Assembly (NCBI GenBank): GCA_963811775.1
Contig: CAWESO010000014.1
Coordinates: forward strand, 1-64,000
Direction: 5' to 3'
From: Chersky-840 sp963811775
GTDB taxonomy: Bacteria > Actinomycetota > Acidimicrobiia > Acidimicrobiales > UBA8190
Length of the DNA stretch: 64,000 bases
This document shows, piece by piece, positions 43,572 through 51,008 of the stretch (positions within the stretch are counted from its first letter, which is position 1; the number at the start of each line of letters is the position of its first letter). The notes beneath the pieces were generated by a model, which saw nothing but the letters and a program-made list of their open reading frames with translations, was not told the origin of the DNA and did not search any database. The position numbers were made by a program, and so were the translations under genes.

Positions 43572-45218
43572 TCAGGCCTCGAGGGCGCGCTCCCTGGCCC
43601 AGCGATAGTCGGCCTTGCCCGCGGGGGAGCGGACGATGTGGGGGAGGAAGGCGACGGCCTTCGGGAGCTTGAAGCGCGCCACGTGCTTGCCGGCTTCCTC
43701 GAGGATCTCGGCCGCGGTCACGGTGTGCCCGTCGGCCACCTGCACGATGGCCACCACTTCCTGTCCCCACCGTTCGCTCGGGCGCCCCGCCACCACGACG
43801 TCGGCGACGGCGGGGTGGGCGATGATGGCCTGCTCGACCTCTTCGGCGAAGATCTTCTCGCCCCCGGAGTTGATCGTCACCGAGTCGCGGCCGAGGAGCT
43901 CGATCTCGCCGTTGGGCAGGACGCGGGCCCGGTCACCGGGGACCGAGTAGCTCTGACCGTCGATCACCGGGAAGGTGCGCGCCGACTTTTCGGGGTCGCC
44001 GAGGTACCCGAGCGGCACCGACCCGCGCTGGGCCAGCCAGCCCACCTCGTCGTCGCCGGCCTCGAGCACGCGCGCCATGTCCGCGCTCACCACCACGGTG
44101 CCGGGCCCGGGCACGAAGGTCCCCGTCGACACCGTTCCCGGGCTCGACGCCACCCCCATCTGCACGCCCGTCTCCGACGCACCGGCGACGTCGGAGATCA
44201 TGACGGTGGGGAGCACGGCCAGGAGGCGCTCCTTGAGGCCGACGCTCAGGGTCGCACCCCCGCTGCCGAAGGCCATGAGCGAGGACGCGTCGTGGCCGCC
44301 GCGCTCGAGCTCCTCGACCACCGGTCGGGCCATGGCGTCGCCCACCACGGAGATGCCGATCACCCGCTCGCGGGCCACGGTGTCCCACACGTCGACAGGG
44401 TCGACGGTCCGGGTGTTGGTGGGGAACACCATGGTGGCCCCCATGGTCATGTAGTAAAAGCACGCCCACTGGGCCGCGCCGTGCATGAGGGGCGGGATCG
44501 ACATCACTCTGATGTCGGGGGTGGGGAGCACCCGGGCCGCCAGGTGCTCGTAGCTCTGGATCAGCTCCCACGTGCCGTAGGTGCGGCCCCCCATGGCGGC
44601 CCGGAAGATGTCGTGCTGGCGCCACAGCACGCCCTTGGGCATGCCCGTGGTGCCGCCGGTGTAGAGGATGTAGAGGTCGTCGGGAGTGCGTGCCACCGGG
44701 GGGAGCTCCGGCATCGACGACGCCAGGGCCTCTTCGTAGTCGACCGCCCCGGGCAGCAGCGCATGGCCCGACTCGTCGGCGACCTGGAGGAGAACGGTGA
44801 GCTCGGGCAGAGACGGCAACACCCGGGCCAGGACCGGCGCGAAGGTGGCGTGGTAGATGAGGGCCCGGGCCCCGGAGTCGGTGAGGAGGTACTGCAGCTC
44901 CTCTTCCACGTACCGGTAGTTCACGTTGAACGGCGCCAGCCGGGCCATGTAGGACCCGATCATCCCCTCGACGTACTCGTTGCCGTTGTAGAGGTAGAGC
45001 CCGAGATGGTCCTGTGAGGACTCGTGCCCGGCCAGCCCGTGGCGCTCGCCTCGGGCGCCGAGGCCCTTGGCGTGCAGGAACGAGGCGAGGCGCCGGGACC
45101 GGTCGCGCAGGTCGGCGAAGCTCAGGCGAAGGTCCCCCCACACGATGGCCTCGCGCTCGGGGATGGTGGCGGCCACCGTCTCGAACACGTCACCGAGGTT
45201 GAACTGCTCGTCGTTCAC
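43572..45218 (-). CDS. Acyl-CoA synthetase (FadD-like)
   Basis: A 548-residue AMP-dependent synthetase. Motifs: LYTGGTTGMPKGVLW (phosphate loop), PPLMHGAAQW, SDVAGASETG, SVPGDRARVLPNGEIELLGRDSVTINSGGEKIFAEEVE and the adenylation lysine in RSPAGKADYRWA. The GGTTGMPKG loop and the MHGAAQW motif resemble the steroid/side-chain FadD group (for example FadD3/FadD19-like), but I do not assert that. Directly followed at zero distance by the unknown 229-residue gene and then an enoyl-CoA hydratase, so it leads a degradative operon. Confidence 0.92.
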   Translation of the reverse strand: MNDEQFNLGDVFETVAATIPEREAIVWGDLRLSFADLRDRSRRLASFLHAKGLGARGERHGLAGHESSQDHLGLYLYNGNEYVEGMIGSYMARLAPFNVNYRYVEEELQYLLTDSGARALIYHATFAPVLARVLPSLPELTVLLQVADESGHALLPGAVDYEEALASSMPELPPVARTPDDLYILYTGGTTGMPKGVLWRQHDIFRAAMGGRTYGTWELIQSYEHLAARVLPTPDIRVMSIPPLMHGAAQWACFYYMTMGATMVFPTNTRTVDPVDVWDTVARERVIGISVVGDAMARPVVEELERGGHDASSLMAFGSGGATLSVGLKERLLAVLPTVMISDVAGASETGVQMGVASSPGTVSTGTFVPGPGTVVVSADMARVLEAGDDEVGWLAQRGSVPLGYLGDPEKSARTFPVIDGQSYSVPGDRARVLPNGEIELLGRDSVTINSGGEKIFAEEVEQAIIAHPAVADVVVAGRPSERWGQEVVAIVQVADGHTVTAAEILEEAGKHVARFKLPKAVAFLPHIVRSPAGKADYRWARERALEA

Positions 45219-45359
45219 CGACCCCCCTCCCGGTCGACGACCCTGGTCGGCCGGTCGACGATCACGACGGCACCGTGGCCGCGCGCCGGCCGCATGTTAT
45301 CGACCACGGTGAGGCGGTGGCCGGTCCCCGGGCCGGTCCCGGGCGCCGGGGCGCGGTGG

Positions 45360-45602
45360 TCACTGCTGATAGTTCTCGACCACCGGGGCGGGGCGGCGGG
45401 CAGCCTCGTCGGGGTCCTGGCCCGCGTGGCGCCGGGCCCGGCGCTGGCGCAGCAGGTCCCAGCACTGGTCCAGGGACACCTCGATGGTGCGGAGCTTCTC
45501 GGATTCCTCGGGAGAGAGCCCCTCGCCCACATGCGCCTCCTCGAGGCGGTGCTCCTCCTCGGACAGCCGGTTGATCTCGCTCACGATCTCGTTGTCGTTC
45601 AT
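45360..45602 (-). CDS. DUF2630 family protein
   Basis: An 80-residue, highly charged helical protein (NDNEIVSEINRLSEEEHRLEEA... then LRTIEVSLDQCWDLLRQRRARR) matching DUF2630, a small actinobacterial family of unknown function. Met at 45602 gives the family length; longer frames upstream run into unrelated sequence. It ends 141 bases before the start of the acyl-CoA synthetase gene and lies directly after the Fpg gene (37 bases), so it may be transcribed with that. Confidence 0.82.
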   Translation of the reverse strand: MNDNEIVSEINRLSEEEHRLEEAHVGEGLSPEESEKLRTIEVSLDQCWDLLRQRRARRHAGQDPDEAARRPAPVVENYQQ

Positions 45603-45639
45603 GTGCACTCCTCTGCTCGGTTCGGAAACGTCGACGTCG

Positions 45640-46500
45640 TTAACGCAACAGCTTGGACATGCGCCGATCGGCGAGGGGCCTGCCGCCCGTCTGGCACGTG
45701 GCGCAGTACTGCAGTGACTTGGTGGCGAACGACACCTCGCGCACCACGTCGCCGCACTCAGGGCAGGCCTCGCCCGTGCGCCCGTGCACACGCATGGTCC
45801 GCTTCTTGTCCCCCTTGAGCTCCGACGCCTCCTGGCCCACGGCTCGGGTGACGGCTTCACCGAGCACGCCCCGGATGGCGGCGTGGAGCCTCGCCACCTC
45901 GTCGCCGTCGAGATTTCGAGCCGGCTTGAACGGCGACAGGTGGGCGACGTGGAGGATCTCGTCGGAGTAGGCGTTGCCGATCCCGGCGATGATCGACTGC
46001 GCCGCCAGCACGGTCTTCACGTTGCCCGCCGCCCCCGCCAGCAGCCCGGCCAGGGTGTCGACGTCAAACGACGGGTCGAGGGCGTCCACGCCCAGGGTGG
46101 CGACGTGCTCGACCTGGTCGGGGTCGTCGACGACCCACAGGGCCAGACGCTTCTCGGTCCCCATCTCGGTGACGTCGAACCCCGATCCGCCGTCGAAGCC
46201 CATCCGCAGCGCCAGGGGGCCGCGGCTGGGGCGGGCCCGGTCGGTGGGCAGCTTGTCCTTCCACTTGAGCCAGCCCCCCCGGGCCAGGTGCAGCACCAAC
46301 CATTGCCCCTCGAGGTCCATGCACAGGTATTTGCCCCGCCGCGTCACCGTGGCGACCCGGCGGCCCACCACCGAAGACAGCGGAGGGTCGAAGGTCTTGA
46401 GCGCGGCGATCGCCGCCAGCTCGCAGCGCTCGACGCGCCGCCCCGAGATCCGCTCGGAGAGGAACCGGGTCAGGGCCTCCACTTCGGGCAACTCGGGCAC
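45640..46500 (-). CDS. Formamidopyrimidine/endonuclease-VIII family DNA glycosylase
   Basis: A 286-residue Fpg/Nei glycosylase and AP lyase for oxidised bases. The N-terminus VPELPEVEAL gives the catalytic Pro2 and Glu3 after removal of the initiator; RRGKYL holds the conserved beta-hairpin lysine; GIGNAYSDEIL is the H2TH region; the C-terminal zinc finger has ACPEC and YCATC. The start is the GTG of VPELPEVE; the frame extends far upstream but without the catalytic N-terminus. It fits a base-excision-repair enzyme; the Fpg or Nei-like substrate choice is not resolved. Confidence 0.9.
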   Translation of the reverse strand: MPELPEVEALTRFLSERISGRRVERCELAAIAALKTFDPPLSSVVGRRVATVTRRGKYLCMDLEGQWLVLHLARGGWLKWKDKLPTDRARPSRGPLALRMGFDGGSGFDVTEMGTEKRLALWVVDDPDQVEHVATLGVDALDPSFDVDTLAGLLAGAAGNVKTVLAAQSIIAGIGNAYSDEILHVAHLSPFKPARNLDGDEVARLHAAIRGVLGEAVTRAVGQEASELKGDKKRTMRVHGRTGEACPECGDVVREVSFATKSLQYCATCQTGGRPLADRRMSKLLR

Positions 46501-46564
46501 GCCTCGATCCTCCCACGCCCGGGGTGCGCTCCGGAACGGGGACCCGTCGTGCCACAGTGAAGAG

Positions 46565-48148
46565 GTGGGCGCGGCCGGGGGGGGAAGGCGACGCCGCCGC
46601 CAGGGGGTGTGGGCCGCGGTCGTGTGCTCGGCCCTGGTGCTCGGGGCGTGCGCTCCCGGCGGTCGAGCCGACACGGCGCAGCGAGGATCGCGGTCCTCGA
46701 GAACGAGCGCGCCGTCGCCCACCTCCTCGAGCACGAGCGCGCCGACCACCACCACGACCGTTCCCGAACCCCCCGTCACCCCCGTGCAGTGGGCGGCGTG
46801 CGGCGCCTTGCTATGCGGTTCGGTGGCGGTCCCCATCGACTACGACCATCCCCAGTCGGGCGCGATCTCCATTGCGTTGACCATGCACCGGGCCACGGAC
46901 CCCGCGGCGCGCATCGGGTCCCTCGTCATCGACCCCGGCGGTCCGGGGGTGTCCGGGGTCAGCGACCTCCCCGCCGAGCTGGGCGTGCTCACCCCCGAGC
47001 TCCTCGCCCGTTTCGACATCGTGGAGTTCGACCCCCGGGGAGTCGGGCGCAGCAGCCCCGTGCTCTGCAGCGCGCCCAGTGCGGCTTCTTCGAGCGCATC
47101 GGCACCGGGGCCGTTGCCCGACCCGGTCCCGAGCACGCCCGCGGCCCAGTTGACGCTCATCGCCGGCGACGAGTCCTACGCGTCACAGTGCGAGGCGCAC
47201 AGCGGCACCCTGTTGCCCTTCGTCGGGACCGTCGACGCGGCCCGCGACCTCGACCGCATCCGCCAAGCCCTCGGCGACCAGGCGCTCACCTACTTCGGGC
47301 ACTCCTACGGCACGTTGCTCGGCGCGCTCTACGCCGAGCTGTTCCCCACCCACGTGCGCGCCATGGTCCTCGACGGGGCCATCGACCCCGCCATGAGCAC
47401 CGAGCAGATGGTGGTCGAACAGAGCGAGGGGTTCGAGTCGGTGCTCGACAACTTCCTGTCGTGGTGCACGTCGACCCGGTGTCCGTGGCAGCCACCGGGG
47501 GGCGACTCGGCCGCGGCCCTGTTGGCGCTCATCGCCCAGAGCCGCACCAAGTCCATCCCGGCCGGCGCCGGGCGCAGTGCGGGCCCCGGCGCGCTGTACT
47601 ACGCCGTGCTGTCCGCGCTGTACACGACGTCGTCGTGGCCCGTCCTGGGCCGGGCCCTGGCCGCGGCCGCGGCCGGGGACGGGGCCGACGCCCTGTCCAT
47701 GGCCGACGGCTACGTCGCGCCGTCGGGATCGGCCAACGCCGTCGACGCCGAGACGGCGATCGACTGCCTCGACCACCCCCTCGCCAAGGGCTCGTCGAGC
47801 ATCCCCGCCCTGGCCGCCGAGGCTGCGGTCAGCGCGCCGTTCTTCGGCCCCCTGCTCGCCTGGGGCGAGGCCACGTGCGCGGTGTGGCCCGTCGCGGCCA
47901 CCCGGACCCCGGCGCCGACCACGGCCGTGGGGTCGCCGCCCATCTTGGTCGTCGGCGCCACCAAGGACCCGGCCACGCCGTACGTCTGGGCCCAACGCCT
48001 GGCGGCCGAGCTCCAGCACGGCGAGCTCGTCACGTGGCAGGGCGAGAACCACGTCGCCTACTACTACAGCGGCTGTATCCGGGCGATCGACCAGGCCTAT
48101 TTCGTGGCGGGCACGCTCCCGGCCCCGGGCACGGTGTGCACCGACTGA
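46565..48148 (+). CDS. TAP-type alpha/beta hydrolase lipoprotein
   Basis: A 527-residue secreted hydrolase of the tripeptidyl-aminopeptidase-like group. Signal and lipobox: AAVVCSALVLGAC gives C29. The oxyanion region is VIDPGGPGVSG and the nucleophile Ser247 is in YFGHSYGTLLG; the C-terminal TAP-like domain has ILVVGATKDPATPYVWA (acid) and GENHVAYYYSGC (His). Such enzymes cleave short peptides or esters from the cell surface. The GTG start is the first in-frame codon that places the signal correctly. Divergent from the glycosylase gene. Confidence 0.87.
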   Translation: MGAAGGGRRRRRQGVWAAVVCSALVLGACAPGGRADTAQRGSRSSRTSAPSPTSSSTSAPTTTTTVPEPPVTPVQWAACGALLCGSVAVPIDYDHPQSGAISIALTMHRATDPAARIGSLVIDPGGPGVSGVSDLPAELGVLTPELLARFDIVEFDPRGVGRSSPVLCSAPSAASSSASAPGPLPDPVPSTPAAQLTLIAGDESYASQCEAHSGTLLPFVGTVDAARDLDRIRQALGDQALTYFGHSYGTLLGALYAELFPTHVRAMVLDGAIDPAMSTEQMVVEQSEGFESVLDNFLSWCTSTRCPWQPPGGDSAAALLALIAQSRTKSIPAGAGRSAGPGALYYAVLSALYTTSSWPVLGRALAAAAAGDGADALSMADGYVAPSGSANAVDAETAIDCLDHPLAKGSSSIPALAAEAAVSAPFFGPLLAWGEATCAVWPVAATRTPAPTTAVGSPPILVVGATKDPATPYVWAQRLAAELQHGELVTWQGENHVAYYYSGCIRAIDQAYFVAGTLPAPGTVCTD

Positions 48149-48190
48149 TCAGCCCGTCCATGCGCGGTTCGCCGCGCCCGGCACGCGATC

Positions 48191-49771
48191 ATGGGCACCG
48201 TGGCCGAGGTGACGTCGTCCCCGGACCTCTCGGCAGGAAGCCCCCCGGGCCACGGACCGGTCGGCATCCCGTCCGGCGCGACGCCGGTCCCGTCCGAGGG
48301 CGGTGCCCGCCCCGCCCGGCACCGCCGGGTGCGGGCCAGCCCGTGGCGACGCGTGTCCCTTCCCATCGGTGTCGTCGGCATCGTCGTGGGATGTCTCATT
48401 CCGTGGCGCGACGCCCTGCACCGCGGGGTGTTCGACGACACCTTCTGGCACCGCGCCGCCGGGGTGTGGATGCTCGATCACCACAGCGTCATGCGCACCG
48501 ACGTGTTCTCCTACACGGTGCTCGGCGATCGGTGGATCACGCCGGAATGGGGCTATGACGTCTTGCTGGCCCAGGCGGTCCGCAGCATCGGCCCGGTCGC
48601 GTTCTGGCTGTTGTCGGCGGGGTTGGCGACGCTCACCGTCCTCGCCGTGGCCATCCGGTGCCGGCTCGTCGGAGCCGGATGGACCTGGACCGGGCTGCTG
48701 TGCCTCGAGACGGGGGCCGCGGTCACGCTCTTCCTGGACGACCGTCCCCAGATGGTCAGTTACTTCTTCTTGGCCCTGCTCCTGTTGCTCTTGACCCTGG
48801 CCCGACGCCGGCGGGCGTGGTTGGTCGCGATCCCGGTGCTGTTCGTGCTGTGGGCCAACCTCCACGGGAGCTTCCCTCTGGGCCTCGCCATCCTCCTCCT
48901 CGAGGTGATCGCCGCCCTGGTGCGCCGGGGCGTCGGCCGTGTCACGGTGCGCGACCCGCTCGCCCCGGTGGCGATCGTGGCCACGTTCGTGGTCTCGTGG
49001 CTCGCCACCGTGGTCAACCCGTTCGGGCTCGACGTCTATTCGAGCGCGCTCGGCGTCACCTTCAACCAGGACGTGCGTCGCCTGATCGCCGAGTGGCAGT
49101 CACCGGACTTCCACGACCCGGCGACGTTGGCGGTCTTCATCCTTCCGGTGGCCATCACCGTGGCGTACCTGGCCTTCTCCAAGCGCGACGTGCCGGCGGT
49201 GGAATTGGCACTGGCGTCGTTCCTCTTGGTGTCGAGCCTCGATGCGGTGCGGTTCATCCCGTACTTCGCCATCGCGTGGTGCGCCCTGGCGGCGACCTGC
49301 TCCCCGATCGAACACGAGAGCCTGCGCCCGAGCCTGATCGTCTGGCCTCTGGTGGTGGTGCTCGGGGTGTCGCTCGTCCACGGCCCGTTCTACCCTGCCG
49401 CGCGGCCGGCCACGAGCGTCCCCGTCAAGGCGGTGGCGTATCTCGACGGCCACCCCGGCCGGATCTTCTCCACCTATCTCTGGAACGACTATCTCGACTG
49501 GGTGGGGAGACCGGTCTTCGTCGACGGCCGCACCGAGCTCTACACCGACAACGGCGTGCTGTCGCAGTACCTGGAGATCGCCGATCTCACGACCGACCCT
49601 GATCCGCTCTTGCGCGCCCACGACGTGGAGTACGTGCTGTGGCAGCCGGGCACGCCCCTGGCACTGTTCTTGGCCCACGACGCCCACTGGCACGAGGTGT
49701 GGCACTCGAGCCAGGCGGTGGTATTCCGCGCTGCGGGCGCGCAAACGGCTCAGCCCGGAACTTCGAGCTGA
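48191..49771 (+). CDS. Multi-pass membrane protein (possible GT-C type)
   Basis: A 526-residue membrane protein with about nine hydrophobic segments and a soluble C-terminal region. It is related to the protein at 58331: both have a segment AEWQSPDFHDP/VEWQSPSFSNP after a transmembrane helix, and both end with a domain of the type RIFSTYLWNDYLDWVGRPVFVDGRTELY followed by VEYVLWQPG. The topology resembles GT-C-fold glycosyltransferases (Asp/Glu in the first extracytoplasmic loop: FDDTFWHRAAGVW), but no biochemical role is shown. Its 3' end overlaps the pilin terminator hairpin. It lies next to the Flp pilins. Confidence 0.75.
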   Translation: MGTVAEVTSSPDLSAGSPPGHGPVGIPSGATPVPSEGGARPARHRRVRASPWRRVSLPIGVVGIVVGCLIPWRDALHRGVFDDTFWHRAAGVWMLDHHSVMRTDVFSYTVLGDRWITPEWGYDVLLAQAVRSIGPVAFWLLSAGLATLTVLAVAIRCRLVGAGWTWTGLLCLETGAAVTLFLDDRPQMVSYFFLALLLLLLTLARRRRAWLVAIPVLFVLWANLHGSFPLGLAILLLEVIAALVRRGVGRVTVRDPLAPVAIVATFVVSWLATVVNPFGLDVYSSALGVTFNQDVRRLIAEWQSPDFHDPATLAVFILPVAITVAYLAFSKRDVPAVELALASFLLVSSLDAVRFIPYFAIAWCALAATCSPIEHESLRPSLIVWPLVVVLGVSLVHGPFYPAARPATSVPVKAVAYLDGHPGRIFSTYLWNDYLDWVGRPVFVDGRTELYTDNGVLSQYLEIADLTTDPDPLLRAHDVEYVLWQPGTPLALFLAHDAHWHEVWHSSQAVVFRAAGAQTAQPGTSS

Positions 49772-49777
49772 GCCGTT
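49744..49777 (-). terminator. Hairpin ending the pilin genes
   Basis: A perfect 11-bp stem (AACGGCTCAGC at 49744-49754 with GCTGAGCCGTT at 49767-49777) with a 12-base loop, followed on the minus strand by TTTG. It lies after the first Flp gene's stop and overlaps the 3' end of the convergent membrane-protein gene. Confidence 0.55.
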
Positions 49778-49806
49778 GCTGGTGAGTCTGTGTCCCGGTG
49801 CGGCGC

Positions 49807-50016
49807 TCAGCCGTTCGGGGCGTTGACGGAGCTGCCCACGCTGTTGAGCGTGTTGGCGACAGATCCACCCAGGAAGTGCAGAGCCACGAGTGCGACCACG
49901 GCGATGAGGGCCAGGAGCAGCGCGTACTCAACCAGGCTGGCTCCCAACTCATCCCTGCGGTTCCACGTGGCGCGGATCGGGTTGATCACGTGCATCACGA
50001 GAGAGACGATGTTCAC
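49807..50016 (-). CDS. Flp/Fap family type IVb pilin (copy 1)
   Basis: A 69-residue Flp-type pilin precursor. After a 25-residue leader (ending RRDELG) the cleavage site is G/A followed by SLVEY, with Glu at +5 and Tyr at +6 as in Flp proteins, then the hydrophobic assembly helix (LLLALIAVVALVAL) and a short tail ending NAPNG. The mature 44 residues are identical to copy 2; only leader residues 4, 5, 9, 10 and 12 differ. The GTG start follows a strong AAAGGAGGGA ribosome site. It forms the shaft of a Tad pilus together with the assembly genes at 59.7-64 kb. Confidence 0.9.
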   Translation of the reverse strand: MNIVSLVMHVINPIRATWNRRDELGASLVEYALLLALIAVVALVALHFLGGSVANTLNSVGSSVNAPNG

Positions 50017-50076
50017 GGTTTCCCTCCTTTCGTGGTGTCTAGTGCGATTGACAGACCTTGTGTCCCGGTGCGGCGC

Positions 50077-50286
50077 TCAGCCGTTCGGGGCGTTGACGGA
50101 GCTGCCCACGCTGTTGAGCGTGTTGGCGACAGATCCACCCAGGAAGTGCAGGGCCACGAGTGCGACCACGGCGATGAGGGCCAGGAGCAGCGCGTACTCG
50201 ACCAGGCTGGCGCCCAGCTCGTCCCGGCGGTTCCACGTGGCGCGGATCGGGTCGATCGCGCGCATCACCAGAGTGAAGATGTTCAT
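50077..50286 (-). CDS. Flp/Fap family type IVb pilin (copy 2)
   Basis: A 69-residue Flp pilin precursor, upstream copy, with the same architecture as copy 1: leader ending RRDELG, cleavage before ASLVEY, hydrophobic helix and tail. Starts at the Met of MNIFTLVM; a longer open frame upstream is not pilin-like. The ribosome site is GAGGGGGAG. It is separated from copy 1 by 60 bases, so both are likely co-transcribed. Confidence 0.9.
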   Translation of the reverse strand: MNIFTLVMRAIDPIRATWNRRDELGASLVEYALLLALIAVVALVALHFLGGSVANTLNSVGSSVNAPNG

Positions 50287-51008
50287 GTGCTCCCCCTCGT
50301 TCGTTTCCGACCTTCGTCCCACTATCGGGGAATTACCCCTGGATCGCCATAGGTCAGACGGCCCAAAAGTCACGCTGTGCAGCCAAAACGTGGGTCCGAG
50401 GGCCTATCGGCGCCCGTGGGGACGGCCCGGACCAAGCGACCGAGCCGACCGGTCGAAGGCACCGCGCACCCAGTTCGCGGGCGAGGCGGGCCGGAGGCCT
50501 TCGGGCCCGGTGGCGACCCGAACTCCTCCGGGATGGACCGGGAGGGAAGGTCGACGACCCCCGAACCGGCTCCGGGCCACCGCCGGCGCGGGCCTCACCA
50601 ATTTTGGTCGATCGAACGCGTTTTGAGGATCTCGAGCTGAGGGTGCTGTGGTCTCAGTCAATCAACGTTTCGGGAGTGCAATATGGGATCGGCATCCCAT
50701 ACGTCCATTTGCACGCGCCCGCACTGCGTGGCCGAGGTCGTCTCGCCTCAAGGGTTGCCATGGAGTCACAATGCAATTGCGACCGCGCTGAGTGAAAGTT
50801 TAGGATGCGCGCAGTCACCCTGCGACGCAGGCCAACAGCCATAAGAGAACAGCGACGGCAACTCACCAAATCCTGGCGGGCCAATTGGGTTCGCGTTGCT
50901 TTGGAGCTCTTGTTCGATTGCAGCTTCTTCGCTGCAACTCGTGAGCGAGCGGCCGTCGACGTTCACGGCGATTGACCTGCGTCTTGGATGAGGCGGAAGG
51001 AGCGGGCC
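50287..51008. other. Non-coding region between pilins and giant exoprotein
   Basis: About 720 bases between divergent genes, GC-lower in its right half. It must hold the pilin and the giant-gene promoters. A short dyad GGGG-AATTA-CCCC sits at 50327-50339 and a nested inverted repeat at 50676-50714 (separate entry). Open frames here are short, with no family resemblance. Confidence 0.5.
50676..50714. repeat. Nested inverted repeat upstream of giant gene
   Basis: Inner arms TATGGGAT (50682-50689) and ATCCCATA (50694-50701) are a perfect 8-bp dyad around CGGC; outer arms GTGCAA (50676-50681) and TTGCAC (50709-50714) enclose it. It could be an operator or an RNA hairpin; no T-run follows, so it is not a terminator. 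Confidence 0.6.

Larger units (their letters stand above)
49791..50286. repeat. Tandem duplication of a pilin unit (270-base offset)
   Basis: Two homologous segments (49791-50016 and 50061-50286) contain one Flp gene each plus about 16 bases downstream. The first 150 bases are almost identical (mostly synonymous changes), while the part encoding the leader diverges more. The short downstream segment TGTCCCGGTGCGG is the same in both, which shows that the duplication unit extended beyond the coding frame. Confidence 0.85.

Noticed and set aside
50287..50400. A CCGATA-type sequence near the pilins, like a motility-sigma -10
   Set aside because: No matching TAAA-type -35 at the right distance; not enough to claim a sigma28/WhiG promoter.
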